DNA from: Galeopsis tetrahit
Taxonomy: Eukaryota; Streptophyta; Magnoliopsida; Lamiales; Lamiaceae
Assembly: GCA_963675135.1 (NCBI GenBank)
Contig: OY776122.1
Span: forward strand, 21,392,881-21,456,880
Direction of reading: 5' to 3'
Length of the DNA: 64,000 nucleotides
This document shows, piece after piece, positions 51,901 to 64,000 of the stretch. Numbering within the stretch: position 1 is the first letter of the stretch; the number at the start of each line of letters is the position of its first letter. The notes beneath the pieces were generated by a model. The model was not told the origin of the DNA. It did no database searches and saw only the letters and a program-made list of their open reading frames with translations. The translations under genes were made by a program, and so were the position numbers.

Positions 51901-54900
51901 TTACTCACTTATGTTTCCGTTATCTGGATTAGGAACACAAAACGCATCGAGAATCCTTCTGTGAATATCTGAGATATGATCTTCATTATCAATCTTCTCC
52001 TTCTCGAGCAACTCTTCTTCAAACTTCTTCACTTTGTTGAAGTCGTTTCTTTTTCCTGAACCCAATAGAGGAGTTTCCCACTTAGGAACATCTGGAACAA
52101 GAATATTATAACCAACAGTAGTGGCAATCCTCATTATTAAAATCCACAAGTTGTTGTCTTCAGCTTCCATGAATTTATCAAAGACAGCATACAACTCGTC
52201 TTTGCTTTCAGCATCACCATACTTACGAATTATCCAGTGATCTATTTCCCATATTAACTTGACAACCTTCCATGCATCTCTATGCTCATTGTCAATAAAT
52301 CTATCAATATGGGCATCTTCAATCACATCTGGATCTTCCTTCAAATCTTGAAGCTTTTTGATATGCTTTCCAACCAGCTTCTTATTGGCATATTGATTAT
52401 CTTCAATCTTTTGCTTCTTATGAATCTCTTCAATGTCTTTCTCATCAAATCCAGCAAGAATTTCTCCTAGAACTTCCTTCTTTGTTTGTAGCTTTCTCTT
52501 AACTTGCCTGGTTTGAGTTTGAACATCTTCAGAAACGTTCGATTTGCCTTTTGACAATCTCAATTGTTCTTCTGCACCGATCTGTTCTAAGTCAGCCTTC
52601 TTTACTAGTCTGCCTCTTGTTGAACAGTAGCAGTTTCAGTCGTAGTTTCAGCGCAGCAGCTTTCACCTCTTCTATCTCTTACCCCTTTTTGGCTTCATCA
52701 CTTGCCTTAAGAGTGAAAATAGAAGTGAAACGAGTTATTTCCTCTTAAATAGCATGTTTCATCAGATCAGTAGCCTTCTCAATCTGCTTTTGATGACTAC
52801 CATCTTGACTCAACTTCTCAAGACGATCTGTAGTGTATTCGAGCTTTTTAGAAGTGAGATTGAACTCATTCTTGAAGTGAGTAGCAATCAGTTTGAGCAT
52901 TTTATTTTCTTCAGTCATTGCGGTTAGAAGAGCTCTCACATTTTCCAATTGTTCATGAGCCCCTCTTCTCTGCTCGTCTGCTATCTCGATCTTTACTCTG
53001 TATACTCTTTCCATCTTCCTTGATTCTTTAGCTAATACTCTAGCAAAATCAACAGAGTTTTTCTCAGAGTACTCAACTTGATTCTGGATAAACAACTCAA
53101 GTTGGTTGAACATCTCTTGTCTGAAATCAGTATCCAACTGATTCACTTCATTCATGATCATCTCTTTAGAACTAGTCACCAAAGAACTATTTTGTTCAAT
53201 CAGAGCTTTCTTCACATCAGATTTCAGAAAATCATCAATAGAAGACTTAATCAGTTGCTTTAGATAATTCTTCAACTCATCTATCGAAGTAGACGGAATA
53301 GCTTGCGTTGTGTGAACAACTTCTTCAGGAACAGGTTCTTCCATAAGTTCATCTTCATCAAGAACTTGAACTTCTACTAGCTTGGCTTCCAGATCAGTAG
53401 ACATGACCTCGTCTTCTACTGCTTCCTCTGGAACAACACTTCCAGCTATCGCTTTCAAACTAATAGAAGGACAGTAAGGTATAATGGCTAACCTTGCTTC
53501 CTGCGCTCTTTTCTCAACAGCTTTACATTCTTTCTGAACAATTTGAACCAACTTTGCAACATACGCACAAGTCTCAGAAGGAAAATATTTCTCGACTTTC
53601 CTAGTGATCTAACTAACGTTGCACCTTGGTCCATGTGCATGCTCAACCTGGAATCCAAAGATCATTCCTCTCAGTTGATCAGATACATTCTTAAGATCAA
53701 TAATCGGATCAGTAGACACCAACGCTTCCACTGGCTCAACTTCTTGCATCAACCATTCTGCAGCAAGATCAGTTTCCGAAACATGTACACCAACACTCGA
53801 ATTTGCTTCCGATGTCAGCACATCATCAGGAATATTTAGCATTTTCTTTACAAGAGTAGTCAAGGCGTGGGAGGAGAGAAGATCAGAGTAACTCTTGACT
53901 CCACTATTTTCTTGTTGTTCCATCTCCCAGTCTTGAAAGTTAGCAATACCACCCATTCCTAGAATTACTTCAAATATGTCCTCAGTTAGACCTTTCTTCA
54001 ATGCAACCCAAGTGCATATCCTGATCAGCTTCTCATAAACTTCCGAAGACATGTTGATCTCAACTGATGGCAACATCTTCTTCAGATTTCTAATCATTTG
54101 TGCACGCAATCTCTTTTCACGTAGACACATTGGATAATCAACCAGGGCTTCAAATCTGTTTTTGGGAGGGGTCTGAGTAAGTGGGGTCCTTAACTCAGTT
54201 GCCGAAGTGTCAACTATTGGAGTTCCCGAAACAGATAGGTTCACTTGGTCAACATTTTCTGTTGTGGGTGTGGGAATTATTTGGATGGTGGATTCTTGGG
54301 GCTTTGATGAGGTTAGGTTTGGTATTGTAGCTGTCGGAGTATCAGCTGGGGCATATATGGTTGTGTCTTGGCTAAGGTTCGAACTCAGAGGTTGAACAAA
54401 CTTCGGAGTGGTTTGGGGAATAGGCTTGGCACGAGATCGAAGTGATCTTGCCTTGGTTTTAACAGGAACCGAAAGAGGAGATAAAATGGAAGTAGCAAGA
54501 GAAGAGGTACTAACCATTTTAGTCTTCTCGACTGGTGGAGAACTTGACTCAACCATCATCAATCTATACGGTTCCTCGGCCTCAACTTCTTCTTCCGAAG
54601 ATCCATCTGATTCTGTTGCCTCAGAATCATCAACAAGCTCAATCATAGTCTCATCAGACACATAGTGAACTAGTGCTCCACTAGTTCCAGCTTCAGCTTC
54701 ATCTTCTTCAGCACTAGACGACTCAGCCTCAATCATCGCGTCTCTTGGAATAATTCTGATATGCTCCCGCTCAAGCTTCCTTTCTTTGGTCTGTCTATCA
54801 ACTACATCTTTCTTCAAGTAATGCTTTAGAACATGAAAGGGCTTTCCCTTGCTCCAGTCCTTCTTGTTTGGTAGCAAGACATGTAACAGAATACTGAGCT

Positions 54901-55590
54901 TATTTCCAAAACTTACAGCAGCAGACACCACCCATTCTCTCGAGTCGGTATCCACTTTAACATTTTTGGAAAAATACATCACACGATCCAAGAATAACCT
55001 ATACCAGTTTCCATCAGTGATTCCATCATATATGGCAGCCATCACTCTAGCCTTCTGAAGAGTCATAGAATCATAACTTCCAGTGACACCAAGCAGCATC
55101 TTGCTTGCAATGTCAAGAAGAGTCTTGTATTTAGGCAGCAACTGCTTCTTCTTCACAGATGGAATTTTGCCATTGCGCCCTAGCTTCAATTTTCTTCCAC
55201 AAAGATACTTAAATATCTTAACTCCTGACCAGACCCATAAAGTTCTACATTAATCGAATCCGAAGGCATGCTTAATGTGTTGAATAGAACTTCTCGAGTG
55301 ATCTCTACTCGGCAACCACCAACATAAGCTTCAATAGAGTCTCCTAGAAGAGTAGCAGTGGCATAAAATTCCAGAATTTCTTCCTCAAACACAGTTTCTG
55401 GAACAGCTTCCAAGTAGGGTTTCAAACCGCATATAAAGCACTTGATAAGAATCTCCTTGTTGTCGTCAGAATGCCTACCCTTGAAGAACACTAAGCTTTC
55501 CACATGCACTTTGCCTTCCGAGGCATACTTACCTAGATCAAATCTTGCTTGCATGTTAGTTTTGATATCGAACATAGAGACAATCGACAT
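51901..55590 (-). pseudogene. extra ORF downstream of pol in the SIRE-type element
   Basis: First ATG in the frame at 55590 (MSIVSMFDIKTNMQARFDLG). An N-terminal globular part (ILEFYATATLLGDSIEAYVGG...EVLFNTLSMPSDSINVELYG, then LLPKYKTLLDIASKMLLGVTG...MAAIYDGITDGNWYRLFLDRVMYF) resembles 'putative plant transposon protein' (Transposase_32-like) domains. Then come acidic Ser/Glu-rich segments (about 54540-54740), Pro/Thr-rich segments (about 54150-54500), and coiled-coil segments (about 52760-53250 and 52030-52540). Frame breaks: a one-base shift near 55220, TAG at 53611-53609, and a stop/shift between 52745 and 52563. Sense orientation, roughly 1,200 codons. It occupies the place of the env-like ORF of SIRE1, but I see no clear signal peptide or fusion-type membrane segment. 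Function unknown. Confidence 0.72.
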
Positions 55591-56488
55591 GATTATTGCA
55601 GAACAAGTAGTCAATATAATGATATCAAGAGAGAAATTAGGAAAGATTGGTTGCTTGAAATTAGGAAAGTAGAGTGAATCGTGAGGAGTGATTTTAGGAA
55701 AGAGTGGTTTTGTTGCAAATTTCCTTTTTGAATGAACGACGAAGATCGATTTGGTCGATATAACGGTAACAAACCTTTGGAATTCAGTTAAGTAATCGAG
55801 AATATTATGTGTATTGATATTGGAAAATTTGGAATCCACCTTTGCTATTGGTTAGAAGAGAGGAGTGTACTCATCTGACCTAGCCTAGTAGATTTAGGCG
55901 GGAACTGGGTGTATACACCTCATTTAAATGGAGTGTATAAATCCAGTTTTAGGATTTCCAAAATTGTGCGATATTAAATTACAACAATACCCTTGACTCG
56001 ATTCCAATACTTCATGAATCTAAATCACGTAAGAACTTATCTGGTCTGTTCGAGTTCATCAGAACAGATTAGTAGACTACTTTGCACTAGACGAGTTCCC
56101 CCTTCGACTGTGCTTGTCTGTCTAACTGTCGAACATTATCAAGTACCTGTCTCAACTTGTGTGACGTGTGAGAGTAGATACGAGTAGTAGAGTGATATAA
56201 TTAACATGAATATCAATCATATACAGAACTTCAAGGTTTAGATCAAGATGACTTTTAACAAACTTAAGAGTCAACATAAGGATATTTAAGAAATCATAGA
56301 TCCCCCTTAAATGTTTATTCCCTTAGTATTACCCTCGGCTTTACCAGCTTCCTCATCGGGTTGTTTGGTCATCTTGTCTGACCTTGTATACCTGACTTGT
56401 TGACGAATAGACGAGTGCTCTGTTTCTGAAGTGGACTTTGTCTGTTCTTCTTACTTATTTATAATGTACCTGTCTGGTTAGTACATAA
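55591..56488 (-). other. spacer between pol and the extra ORF
   Basis: Non-coding on the minus strand apart from a GTG-led extension of the extra ORF to 55839. Contains AACCAATAGC (about 55850) and ATTTATACACTCC (about 55930) on the minus strand, which could be an internal promoter for the extra ORF. Not demonstrated. Confidence 0.4.
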
Positions 56489-59400
56489 CTATATACAGGT
56501 AGGGTCTAGATCAATTAGTCCTAGACTAATGCATAACTCTCTAAAACGAGCTTCAAGCAATGGTTTTGTAAAGATGTCAGCTCTTTGAATATCAGTGTGA
56601 ATTTTTTCCATGCGAATATTTTTCTTTTCAACATGATCACGTATGAAATGATGTTTCACATCAACATGCTTACAACGTGTGTGCAGAACAGGATTTTGTG
56701 TAATAGCAATAGCACTGTTACTGTCACAAAATATAGGAACATTTGATTCAATGATATTATAATCTCTAAGCCGTTGAATGAGCCAAAGTAGTTGACTACA
56801 GCAGCTACCAGCAGCCATGTATTCGGCTTCAGTTGTGGACATAGCCACACTGGTCTGCTTTTTCGAAAACCATGAAATAAGCTTTGTGCCTAGAAATTGA
56901 CAAGAACCAGAAGTAGATTTCATATATATTCTACAACCACCAAAGTCAGAATCAGAGTAGCCACTTAGGGATAAATCATCATTCGAAGGATACCATATAC
57001 CACGATTGATGGTTCCTTTCAAATATTTCAGTATCCGTTTAGTGGTTTCCATATGACTCTCTTTTGGATTAGCTTGAAATCGAGCACATACGCCAACAAA
57101 GAATGCAATATCAGGTCTACTAGCAGTTAAGTACAATAATGAGCCAATAAGACCACGATAATATGATTGATCAGCACACTTACCGTTCTCTTCTGGATTG
57201 TAGGTGGGTAGCATTGGTACTCTAGTAGATTTGCAAGTTTTAATACCATACTTGTCTAGAAGGTTTCTAGTATACTTGGTTTGATTTATGAAAATCCCAT
57301 CGGGAGTTTGTTTTACTTGAAGTCCAAGAAAATAAGTCATTTCTCCCATCATTGACATTTCAAACTTACTTTGCATGAGTGTTGAAAAACTTTCACTCAG
57401 CTTTTTGTTGGGTGAACCAAAAATGATATCATCCACGTAAATTTGAACAAGTAGGATATCCTTACCTTCTTGTCTTCTGAACAAGGTTCTATCGACCTTG
57501 CCCTTGGTAAAACCGTTTTCTAATAGAAATAGAGAAAGAGTATCGTACCATGCTCTTGGAGCTTGCTTCAGTCCGTATAAGGCTTTCTTTAATTTGTACA
57601 CTTGGTTGCCTTTCACCTCGAAACCTGGAGGTTGTTCTACATACACTTCTTCCGCGAGAATACCGTTAAAAAAAGCACTTTTAACATTCATTTGATATAC
57701 AGTAAACTTCATATAAGCAGCATATGCAAGGAACAATCGAATGGCTTCTAGTCTAGCAACAGGTGCATAAGTTTCATCAAAATCTATGCCATCAGCTTGT
57801 GAATAGCATTGGGCTACTAGTCTAGCCTTATTTCTTACGACGACATCATTCTCAACTTTCTTATTTTTGAAAATCCATCGAGTGCTAACTACATTATGGT
57901 GTATTGGTCTATCGACAAGTTCCCAGACGTCGTTTCGAATAAACTGGTTCAACTCGTCTTGCATAACGATGATCAAATTACTATCAGCCAATGCCTCATT
58001 AACGGTTTTAGGCTCGATAGATGAAAGGAAACAGCACCAGCAAAACATAGATGGACTCGGCTGTTCTTGCGACTCAAAGAGTTGTCGTCTAGTCTTTATA
58101 CCAATAGTAGAGTCACCAATGATATTTTCAGTATCATGAGCAGATTTCCATGTTTTTTAAGTCTTAACATGCATACTATCATCATCTAAATCAGCTACGA
58201 CATCATGCATTTCAACATCATTTGTATCAACAGATTTAATAGGAGTAGACGAGTCAACTAGAGCAGGCATGTCAACTGGTCTAGTAGACTTACCTTGAGC
58301 ACTTACCTTCTTCTCATCATCTGACTCGAGGGCTTTCACGAATGGATTATAGGCTTGAACAAATTCGTACACATCTGATTCTTTGTCAGTTTGGATCGAT
58401 AGATCAGTTACTTTCTTACTGATCTGGTCGGTAGACGAGTCCTGTCGAGATTCATCGAAAACAACATGTGGTGTTTCTTCCACACAAAGAGTAGACTAGT
58501 TGAACACTCTGAATGCTTTGCTATTCGAGGAGTATCCTAAGAATATCCCCTCGTCTGCTTTAGCATCAAATACATTCAACTTACTTTTCCCATTGTTATG
58601 GATGAAGCACTTGCATCCGAATATATGGAAATATGAAATTCTGGATTTTCGACCTTTCCATACCTCGTAGGGCGTCTTACCTAGTGCCTTATTGATTGCA
58701 CTTCTGTTCTGGGAGTGGCATGCAGTATTGATCGCCTCAGCCCAAAACTTTTGAGGAGTGTTATACTCAGTCAGCATGGTCCTGCAGGCTTCCTTGAGAT
58801 TTATATTCCGTCGCTCCGCTACACCGTTTTGTTGAGGTGTCCTTGCTGCACTAGTAAGGTGCTGGATACCACGTTTAGAACAAAAATATTTGATATAGCT
58901 ATTAATGAATTCAGTGCCCTTGTCTCTACGGATCTTGACAATGGACTGATTCTTCTCAACTTGTATCTTCTTCAACAGATCAGGTAGGAGAGTTTGTGTA
59001 TCACTCTTCTTGTGTAAGAAGACTACCCAGGTGAACTTAGAATAGTCGTCTACCACAACAAGCGTGTACCTTCTACCGTTCAAGGTTAGAGGAGTAATTG
59101 GACCATGAATATCCATATGTAGTAGTTCTAGGACTCTACTTGTTGAGAGAGTAGGTATAGATTTAAAAGAACCTTTTACTTGCTTACCTTTCTAACAAGC
59201 ATCGCATACATGTGACTTGTAATAGATTTCGTTGGGAATACCTTCAACAAGGTAATCTCTTGCAATCTTATTAATTACCTTAAAGTTCATGTGACAAAGG
59301 CGTCTATGCCAAAGCCAACTGATCTCTTTAGGGTTCTTACTAAGAAGGCAAGTATCCCTCGAACAGCTATTCCAATTCACAATATATACGCTGCCTTATC

Positions 59401-59760
59401 TTATGCCGACGAGCACTACAGTATGAGCCCTCTTGTGTATGATCTCGCATTTTCGACTCTTAAACTGTACCTTGTAACCTCGATCACAAAATTGAGAAAC
59501 AGATAATAAATTGTATTTCAAACCTTCTACGTAGGATACGTCTTGTATCTCTACATCTCCATTTCTGATGTAGCCAAAGCCTTTTGTAATGGCCATAGAG
59601 CTATCACCGAATATTACCCTGGGTCATTCTTGCTCGCAGTAGCTTGATAGAAGAGCCTTAGTACCTGTCATGTGGTGCGAACATCCACTATCAATGTACC
59701 AAGTTTCTCCTACTGAGCCACCCTTCTTATATAAGTCGAGTCGACCCTGCAATGATGATA
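56489..59760 (-). pseudogene. copia pol: protease, integrase, RT, RNase H
   Basis: Protease TWYIDSGCSHHMTG (about 59670-59710, catalytic DSG intact), GAG-pre-integrase WLWHRRLCHMNFKVINKIA and CDAC (59192-59310), integrase MDIHGPITPLT, VVVDDYSKFTWVVFL, RRDKGTEF, PQQNGVAERRNIN (58496-59116), RT WIFKNKKVENDVVVRNKARLVAQ, QMNVKSAFFNGIL, LYGLKQAPRAWYDTL, IYVDDIIFGS (about 57430), RNase H GYSDSDFGGC, STTEAEYMAAGSC, CDSNSAIAI, ending DLDPTCI. From 59596 to 56489 the frame is shared, with stops at 59191-59189, 58495-58493 (approximate) and 58159-58157. Another stop follows the protease motif near 59627. These enzymes would mature, copy and insert the element. Confidence 0.88.
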
Positions 59761-59786
59761 TTTAATAACTTAGGTACCCTTCTTGT

Positions 59787-62342
59787 CTATTGGGGTCCTG
59801 GGGTGTTAGTAGAGTTTAGAGGAATCCAAATGTACATAGTAGTTTTGAATAAGTTGGACCTCCTAAGCTTTCTACCATGCTTGTTGCAAAATAAGACCAT
59901 GTTGTCCTTATCTGGCCTATCTTCATACCTTGGGTCTACTCGTTTGAGATAGCCTTTCGACTTAACCTCTACTTGAGTAGGCATGGTCCTTTGATAGTCC
60001 GAATAGGGCTTGTAGGCATTGGGGCCATACGGTTTATAGACATGTTTAGGTCTTTCCTCTCCAATGATATCGTATGATAAAGGTGGAGGATATAAGACAT
60101 GTTGAGTACGATATTTAGGAGCAGCCTTCCTAGGTCTAGTCGAGTAGAGCTGAGACTGCCTTATGAAAGGAGGTCTAGGCTCTTTCCAACTAGTTTGTAC
60201 TCGTCTAGAACTCGTCTCCTTAGGATACCAATCCTCGTATCTGACCTGGTTTGGTCGTCCACGACTAGTGGTCCTCTTTTGACTTGTTCTAAACGGAACA
60301 GATCTGTTGTTAACATTCTTTTTACCACCTTTGGTAATCGGAGTGTTAACTCTAGTCTGCTTGTGTACAACACCTTTGGATGTCGTTCTAATATCGTATT
60401 CCATTGGTCTTTTACCTTTATCGTGTGTCAAAGAGCTTGAACCAACATCAGTAGGGTTCTTAATGATATGAGTAGGCGAGTTAGGTGTATCTGCACCCAA
60501 CCCTGTCTTGTCATCTGGAGCCCTATACCTATCTGACAGTTTTTGATTAATCATTGAAGAATTAACCAAGTCAGTAAGTTTAAGGTCTAGATTTACAACC
60601 TTAGTCTCTAAGAACTTATTGCGTTCTTCAAGTTTTTTGCACTTGTTCTTTAAAACATTGAATTCATTCGTCTCAGTAGCATGTGTCTTGAGTAGGTCTT
60701 GATACAACTTGTCTGTCAACGCCCACTTGTCTTTGAGTTGTCTCAACTCTTCTCTCAAGCGTTCGTTTAGAACAGTTATATTAGGATCTACTTTAGACTG
60801 TGCTTCCTTAAGATTAATGATTTCTTGTTTTAAAGTGATGTTCTCGTCGCTGACTTCAATGAATGCATTGTTAGCAAGTAGGAGGTCTTCTTCAATCACA
60901 CCAGTAGAGTGATGAAGACTACTCCCTACTCCACTGTCGGCAGTATCACTTTCATCAGAATCCGATTCATCACATGATTGAAAAGAAGTTGTAGAGGATA
61001 CCTCTTGTTCAATTTTCGCCATAAAGCTTAGGCCATCATCCACTATGAAAGCTTCTTCTTCTTCATGATTAGATGGGTAACTAGATGAAGACGAAGGCAA
61101 CTCGCCTGAATCCGTCTCAGAGTCATCATTAGCCATCATTGCCTTCTTACCCCAGTTGTATCTTCGTTCACGCCTTGCTTTACGTTCTTATCGATCATCC
61201 GTACTCAGGTATGGACATTCGTAGATGTAATGACCTGATTTCTCACAGTTATAGCAAAGTAGATCGTTAGTAGACTTTTTCATATGAGAATTATCCCTTT
61301 TCTTATCTCGTCTATCAGAACGTTTAATCTTCCTATCCTTAGAGTTCCTATCTCGTCCGTTTTCTTTCGAGACCTCAGCTCTCCTTTCGGATGAGTTTTA
61401 ATCTCGTCTGGTCTCAGACGAGTCCTTGTTAGCAGAACCTCTAAAGTCCTTGTAAAAGCGCTTATATCTACCGTATCGTTTGTTTAGTTTTTCGAACTTT
61501 CTAACCATAAGGTTCATCTGATCTTTCAGACTTAAATCAGACCTATCTAACTCATCCTTGACACTAGTAGACTTAGTCTTAGACTTAGATCTGTCTATTC
61601 TAAAGCTCTTAGAGGAAGTAGACTTAAAAGCAACATTCTTCGACACAACATTCTCTCTATCACTACTGACTATAGGATCATCCTCATCTAGATCGAACTC
61701 ATGTGCCTTAAGAGTTTAGAACATTGTCTCAGCAGACCATTCATCAATGTCCTGAGTGTTCTTGATGATCATCTTGACCATCTTCCATCTAGCATCTAGA
61801 CTCTTAAGAATTCTCAAGTTAATTTCACGATTAGTATATGTTTTGCCTAACACTTCCAAATCATTCATAACACGTGTGAAACGAGTATCTAACTGGTCAA
61901 TATTTTCACCAGCCTTCATCTTAAATGATTCGAACCTCTGAACAGCAGTGGACAACTTGCTTTCCTTGATCAGGGTAGTCCCTTCACAAATGACAGCAAG
62001 TTGATCCCACATTTCTTTAGCAGTCTTACATTTTAATACTTTTCCTAGATACTCGTTGGGAAGAGTATGTAAAATGTAATTATTTGCTAAACTGTCCAGA
62101 TTGTTCTGTCTCATTTCTTCTGAAGTGAGTTCTAACCTTGGTTTTGGGACGAGTACGCCAACAACTTTTGATGGGTCCAAGGTAGCAGTGTTTGGAATCA
62201 TAGTAACGACTGGTCCTTCTTTTACGACAGACACCATCAAATCATGAGTCGAGCTGAAAATGGCTTACATCCTGAGTTTTCAGTAATCATAGTCCTGAAC
62301 AGAGAACTTATGTAGTTTGTTAGCACTTATTTCCATAGCCAT
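59787..62342 (-). pseudogene. copia gag with UBN2 core, zinc knuckle and coiled coil
   Basis: ATG at 62342 (MAMEISANKLHKFSVQDYDY), followed after 20 codons by TGA in place of the conserved Trp, then another stop. From 62240 the UBN2 core is clean (LPNEYLGKVLKCKTAKEMWDQL, LIKESKLSTAVQRFESFKM, RILKSLDARWKMVKMIIKN). Further on come a basic region (61646-61398), the knuckle CYNCEKSGHYIYEC (about 61220-61262), an acidic Asp/Ser segment (61139-60900), a coiled coil (about 60850-60560) and a basic Arg/Pro tail. Stops lie near 61717, 61397 and 61190. This is the particle protein of the element, very large for gag, as is typical for SIRE. Confidence 0.85.
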
Positions 62343-62491
62343 GATTTCAAGAAGATTAAATAAAAATATAGCAAGAAAATCAAAGATACAAGAAATTTCA
62401 AGAACAATGATATAAGCAAGTACAATCAATAACCAAGACTTCTTTTAAAGTCTTTAGGGGTGATCAAGAAACAGCAATCCAATGAACTACT

Positions 62492-62503
62492 GCTCTAATA
62501 CCA
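62492..62503 (-). other. primer-binding site (initiator tRNA-Met type)
   Basis: Minus strand TGGTATTAGAGC, one mismatch to the canonical TGGTATCAGAGC, two bases from the LTR end at 62506. Confidence 0.8.
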
Positions 62504-62505
62504 CT

Positions 62506-63032
62506 TGTAGGTCCCTAGTTGAGTAGATAAGATTGAGTAAGCTAAGAAAACGTCTAGAGGGGGGTGAATAGACTTTTCAAAATATCAAAGTACACAATGC
62601 AGAATTATCAGATTATAATGAGCCCTTAAGATTTATACTCAACTATTTATCGAATATGAACTTCTGTATGAACACTGATCTTGTCTATTCTATATGTAGT
62701 TTTAATCAATTAAACAGTTAATCAACTAAACAACAAATAAAACAGTTAAGTAAATCAAACACGAGATTTATAGTGGTTCGACAACTTGTCTACATCCACT
62801 CTCACAACTCCAGTTGCGAAATTTATTAACTGATCTTGTGGCTTTAAGTCCCAAGAAATAAGACTTCGATCTTCTCTATTGTACCACCAGATATATCTTC
62901 GATCTAACAACTAGCTATTTTACAAGCAACTAGCAACTTTATTTAACAACAAACAATAACGAAAAACTTCTCTTATCCAGTAGTAGCCTTCTTCGAATTT
63001 CACTTGTCTTCTGGCTTGAACTTTCTGGATTT
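62506..63032 (-). repeat. truncated 5' LTR of the second SIRE-type element
   Basis: TGTAGGTCCCTAGTTGAG... collinear with 49841 onward (without the MITE) as far as GAACTTTCTGGATTTGA, then abruptly unrelated DNA. Only the R/U5-proximal 527 bases survive, so the upstream LTR promoter portion is gone. Confidence 0.85.
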
Positions 63033-63130
63033 GATAATGAAACTAAAAGTGGTGTATTTATTTAGAATTAATATCGTGATGAAATTGATAATGAAACTAA
63101 AAGTGGTGTATTTATTTAGAATTAACCCAA
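63033..63130. repeat. 54-bp tandem duplication at the LTR breakpoint
   Basis: The block TTGATAATGAAACTAAAAGT begins at 63031 and again at 63085, followed by TGGTGTATTTATTTAGAATT in both. It overlaps the truncation point of the LTR, suggesting both arose in one repair event. Confidence 0.8.
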
Positions 63131-64000
63131 AATAAAAATATATACTAATCAAATTAAAGAATTTAATTACATAACTCTTTTGTACCAGATTCACACTATA
63201 CAGGTTCATTTTCATACAATTATTCGTGACATAAAAATACTTAATCATTTAAGAGATATCTCATAAGGTTTAAAATATTTTTTTTACCAAATACTAAAAA
63301 GACATCCGATTGTGTACATATCAAATTTAGAAAAAAAAAAAAAAAAAAACCAAAAATTTTCTACAATTTAATGTGAACCGATTTAGATATCTAAACTAAT
63401 CATAAATAACTCAACATATCTACCAAATAAGACCTAAAATAATTAAAATTTCAGTTAAATTAAAAGCCTCAACATTATGATTTTAAAAAAAATATCCTAA
63501 TTTATTATTGATGAATTATATCAGATCAAAACCGTAGACCACAACTTATGTAAACAAAAAAAATATTTTTGACCTAGCCCGTGGTGCTATTTTATCTGGA
63601 TTCCGCCCTATACATTTGTATTGAAGTTTCTTGAAGTAAGCTTTAGAGAGTTTAAGAGGGAGGGAGAATGTTTTGTAGTTGAGATTCAGGTTGTGTATTA
63701 ATGAGGTTAAATGGCGCATTTTATAGTACATGGAAGTATGAATTGTCTCTATTGTATTATTTTTAATGACTAAGTATTCTATCGTATTATTTTTAATGAC
63801 TAAGTATTCTATCGTCGGTGGAATTTGTTTGATCTTATCCTCTTTACACGTATGATAGTTGGACTGACGTCCTTGTCGAGGTGGTTGTTCTTCCCTAATG
63901 GACAGTCACATGAGATGAATTTGTTGACTTGGTCAATTAGGTGGTGACCTTTGAGGTGGACAAAAAGAGGTGACATTAACGAACAATTTTCGAGTTGTTG
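63131..64000. other. AT-rich right flank without recognised gene
   Basis: No domain-bearing ORF. A 30-bp perfect tandem pair (GTATTATTTTTAATGACTAA at about 63752 and 63782) and a poly-A run near 63330 are the only structure. Confidence 0.5.

Larger units (their letters stand above)
49841..63032 (-). mobile_element. SIRE-type Ty1/copia element with extra ORF, 13.2 kb
   Basis: Minus strand, complete except for a truncated 5' LTR. Order from the right: 5' LTR remnant (62506-63032), primer-binding site, gag, pol (protease, GAG-pre-integrase, integrase, RT, RNase H), a 440-base spacer, a long extra ORF, polypurine tract, 3' LTR (49841-51727). The pol signatures (IYVDDIIFGSPNKKL, FEMSMMGEMTYFLGLQVKQ) and an additional ORF after pol are characteristic of the SIRE/Maximus lineage. 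Gag and pol are mostly in frame with scattered stops, so it is a fairly young but inactive copy. A 563-bp insertion sits in its 3' LTR. Confidence 0.9.

Noticed and set aside
55591..55839. N-terminal extension of the SIRE extra ORF
   Set aside because: The frame is open but begins with GTG rather than ATG; the first ATG is at 55590, so the extension is not included.

Overview
The window looks like nuclear DNA from a dicot plant. It is AT-rich, spliced genes are sparse, and nested LTR retrotransposons, MITEs, Mutator-like elements and a LINE make up most of it. The best taxonomic clue is an intact four-exon stachyose synthase gene. That enzyme is prominent in galactinol-family sugar transport in Lamiales and related asterids, so a Lamiales-type plant is my guess. 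This is inference only.

Only two host genes are supported. A single-exon secreted glycine-rich protein (704 residues, 15687-17801, +) has a TATA box and signal peptide and is almost entirely Gly-Gly-Gly-X repeats with regular histidines. A stachyose synthase (859 residues, exons 41287-42756, 42832-43009, 43110-43477 and 43616-44179, +) carries the galactosyl-transfer motifs and the insertion that separates it from raffinose synthase.

Left to right: 1-5334 is the 5' half of a minus-strand SIRE-type copia element with a solo-LTR-like insertion in its gag. It abuts a decayed plus-strand copia element (5335-8139). Positions 8142-13840 are copy A of a diverged direct duplication. Copy B is at 23906-38690 and was later split by a very young 11.2-kb Ty3/gypsy Tat-type element (24518-35710, TSD CATAT) and a Tourist-like MITE. 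Between A and B lie the glycine-rich protein gene, a 5'-truncated LINE with a 20-bp TSD, and three TIR elements related by their ends (13850-14843, 22136-22491, 22545-23532); two have 9-bp and one an 8-bp TSD. Another TIR-like element (38700-39787) precedes the stachyose synthase gene. Further on come Stowaway-like MITEs, a 1.9-kb TIR element (47096-49010) and a second minus-strand SIRE-type element (49841-63032).

The most interesting content is inside the retrotransposons. The Tat-type element carries, between pol and its 3' LTR, an antisense three-exon gene in convergent orientation, separated from pol by a 76-bp tandem repeat built of two perfect hairpins. The SIRE-type element at 49841-63032 carries a long extra ORF downstream of pol. 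Both elements have in-frame stops. No tRNA, rRNA, CRISPR or prokaryotic feature was seen.
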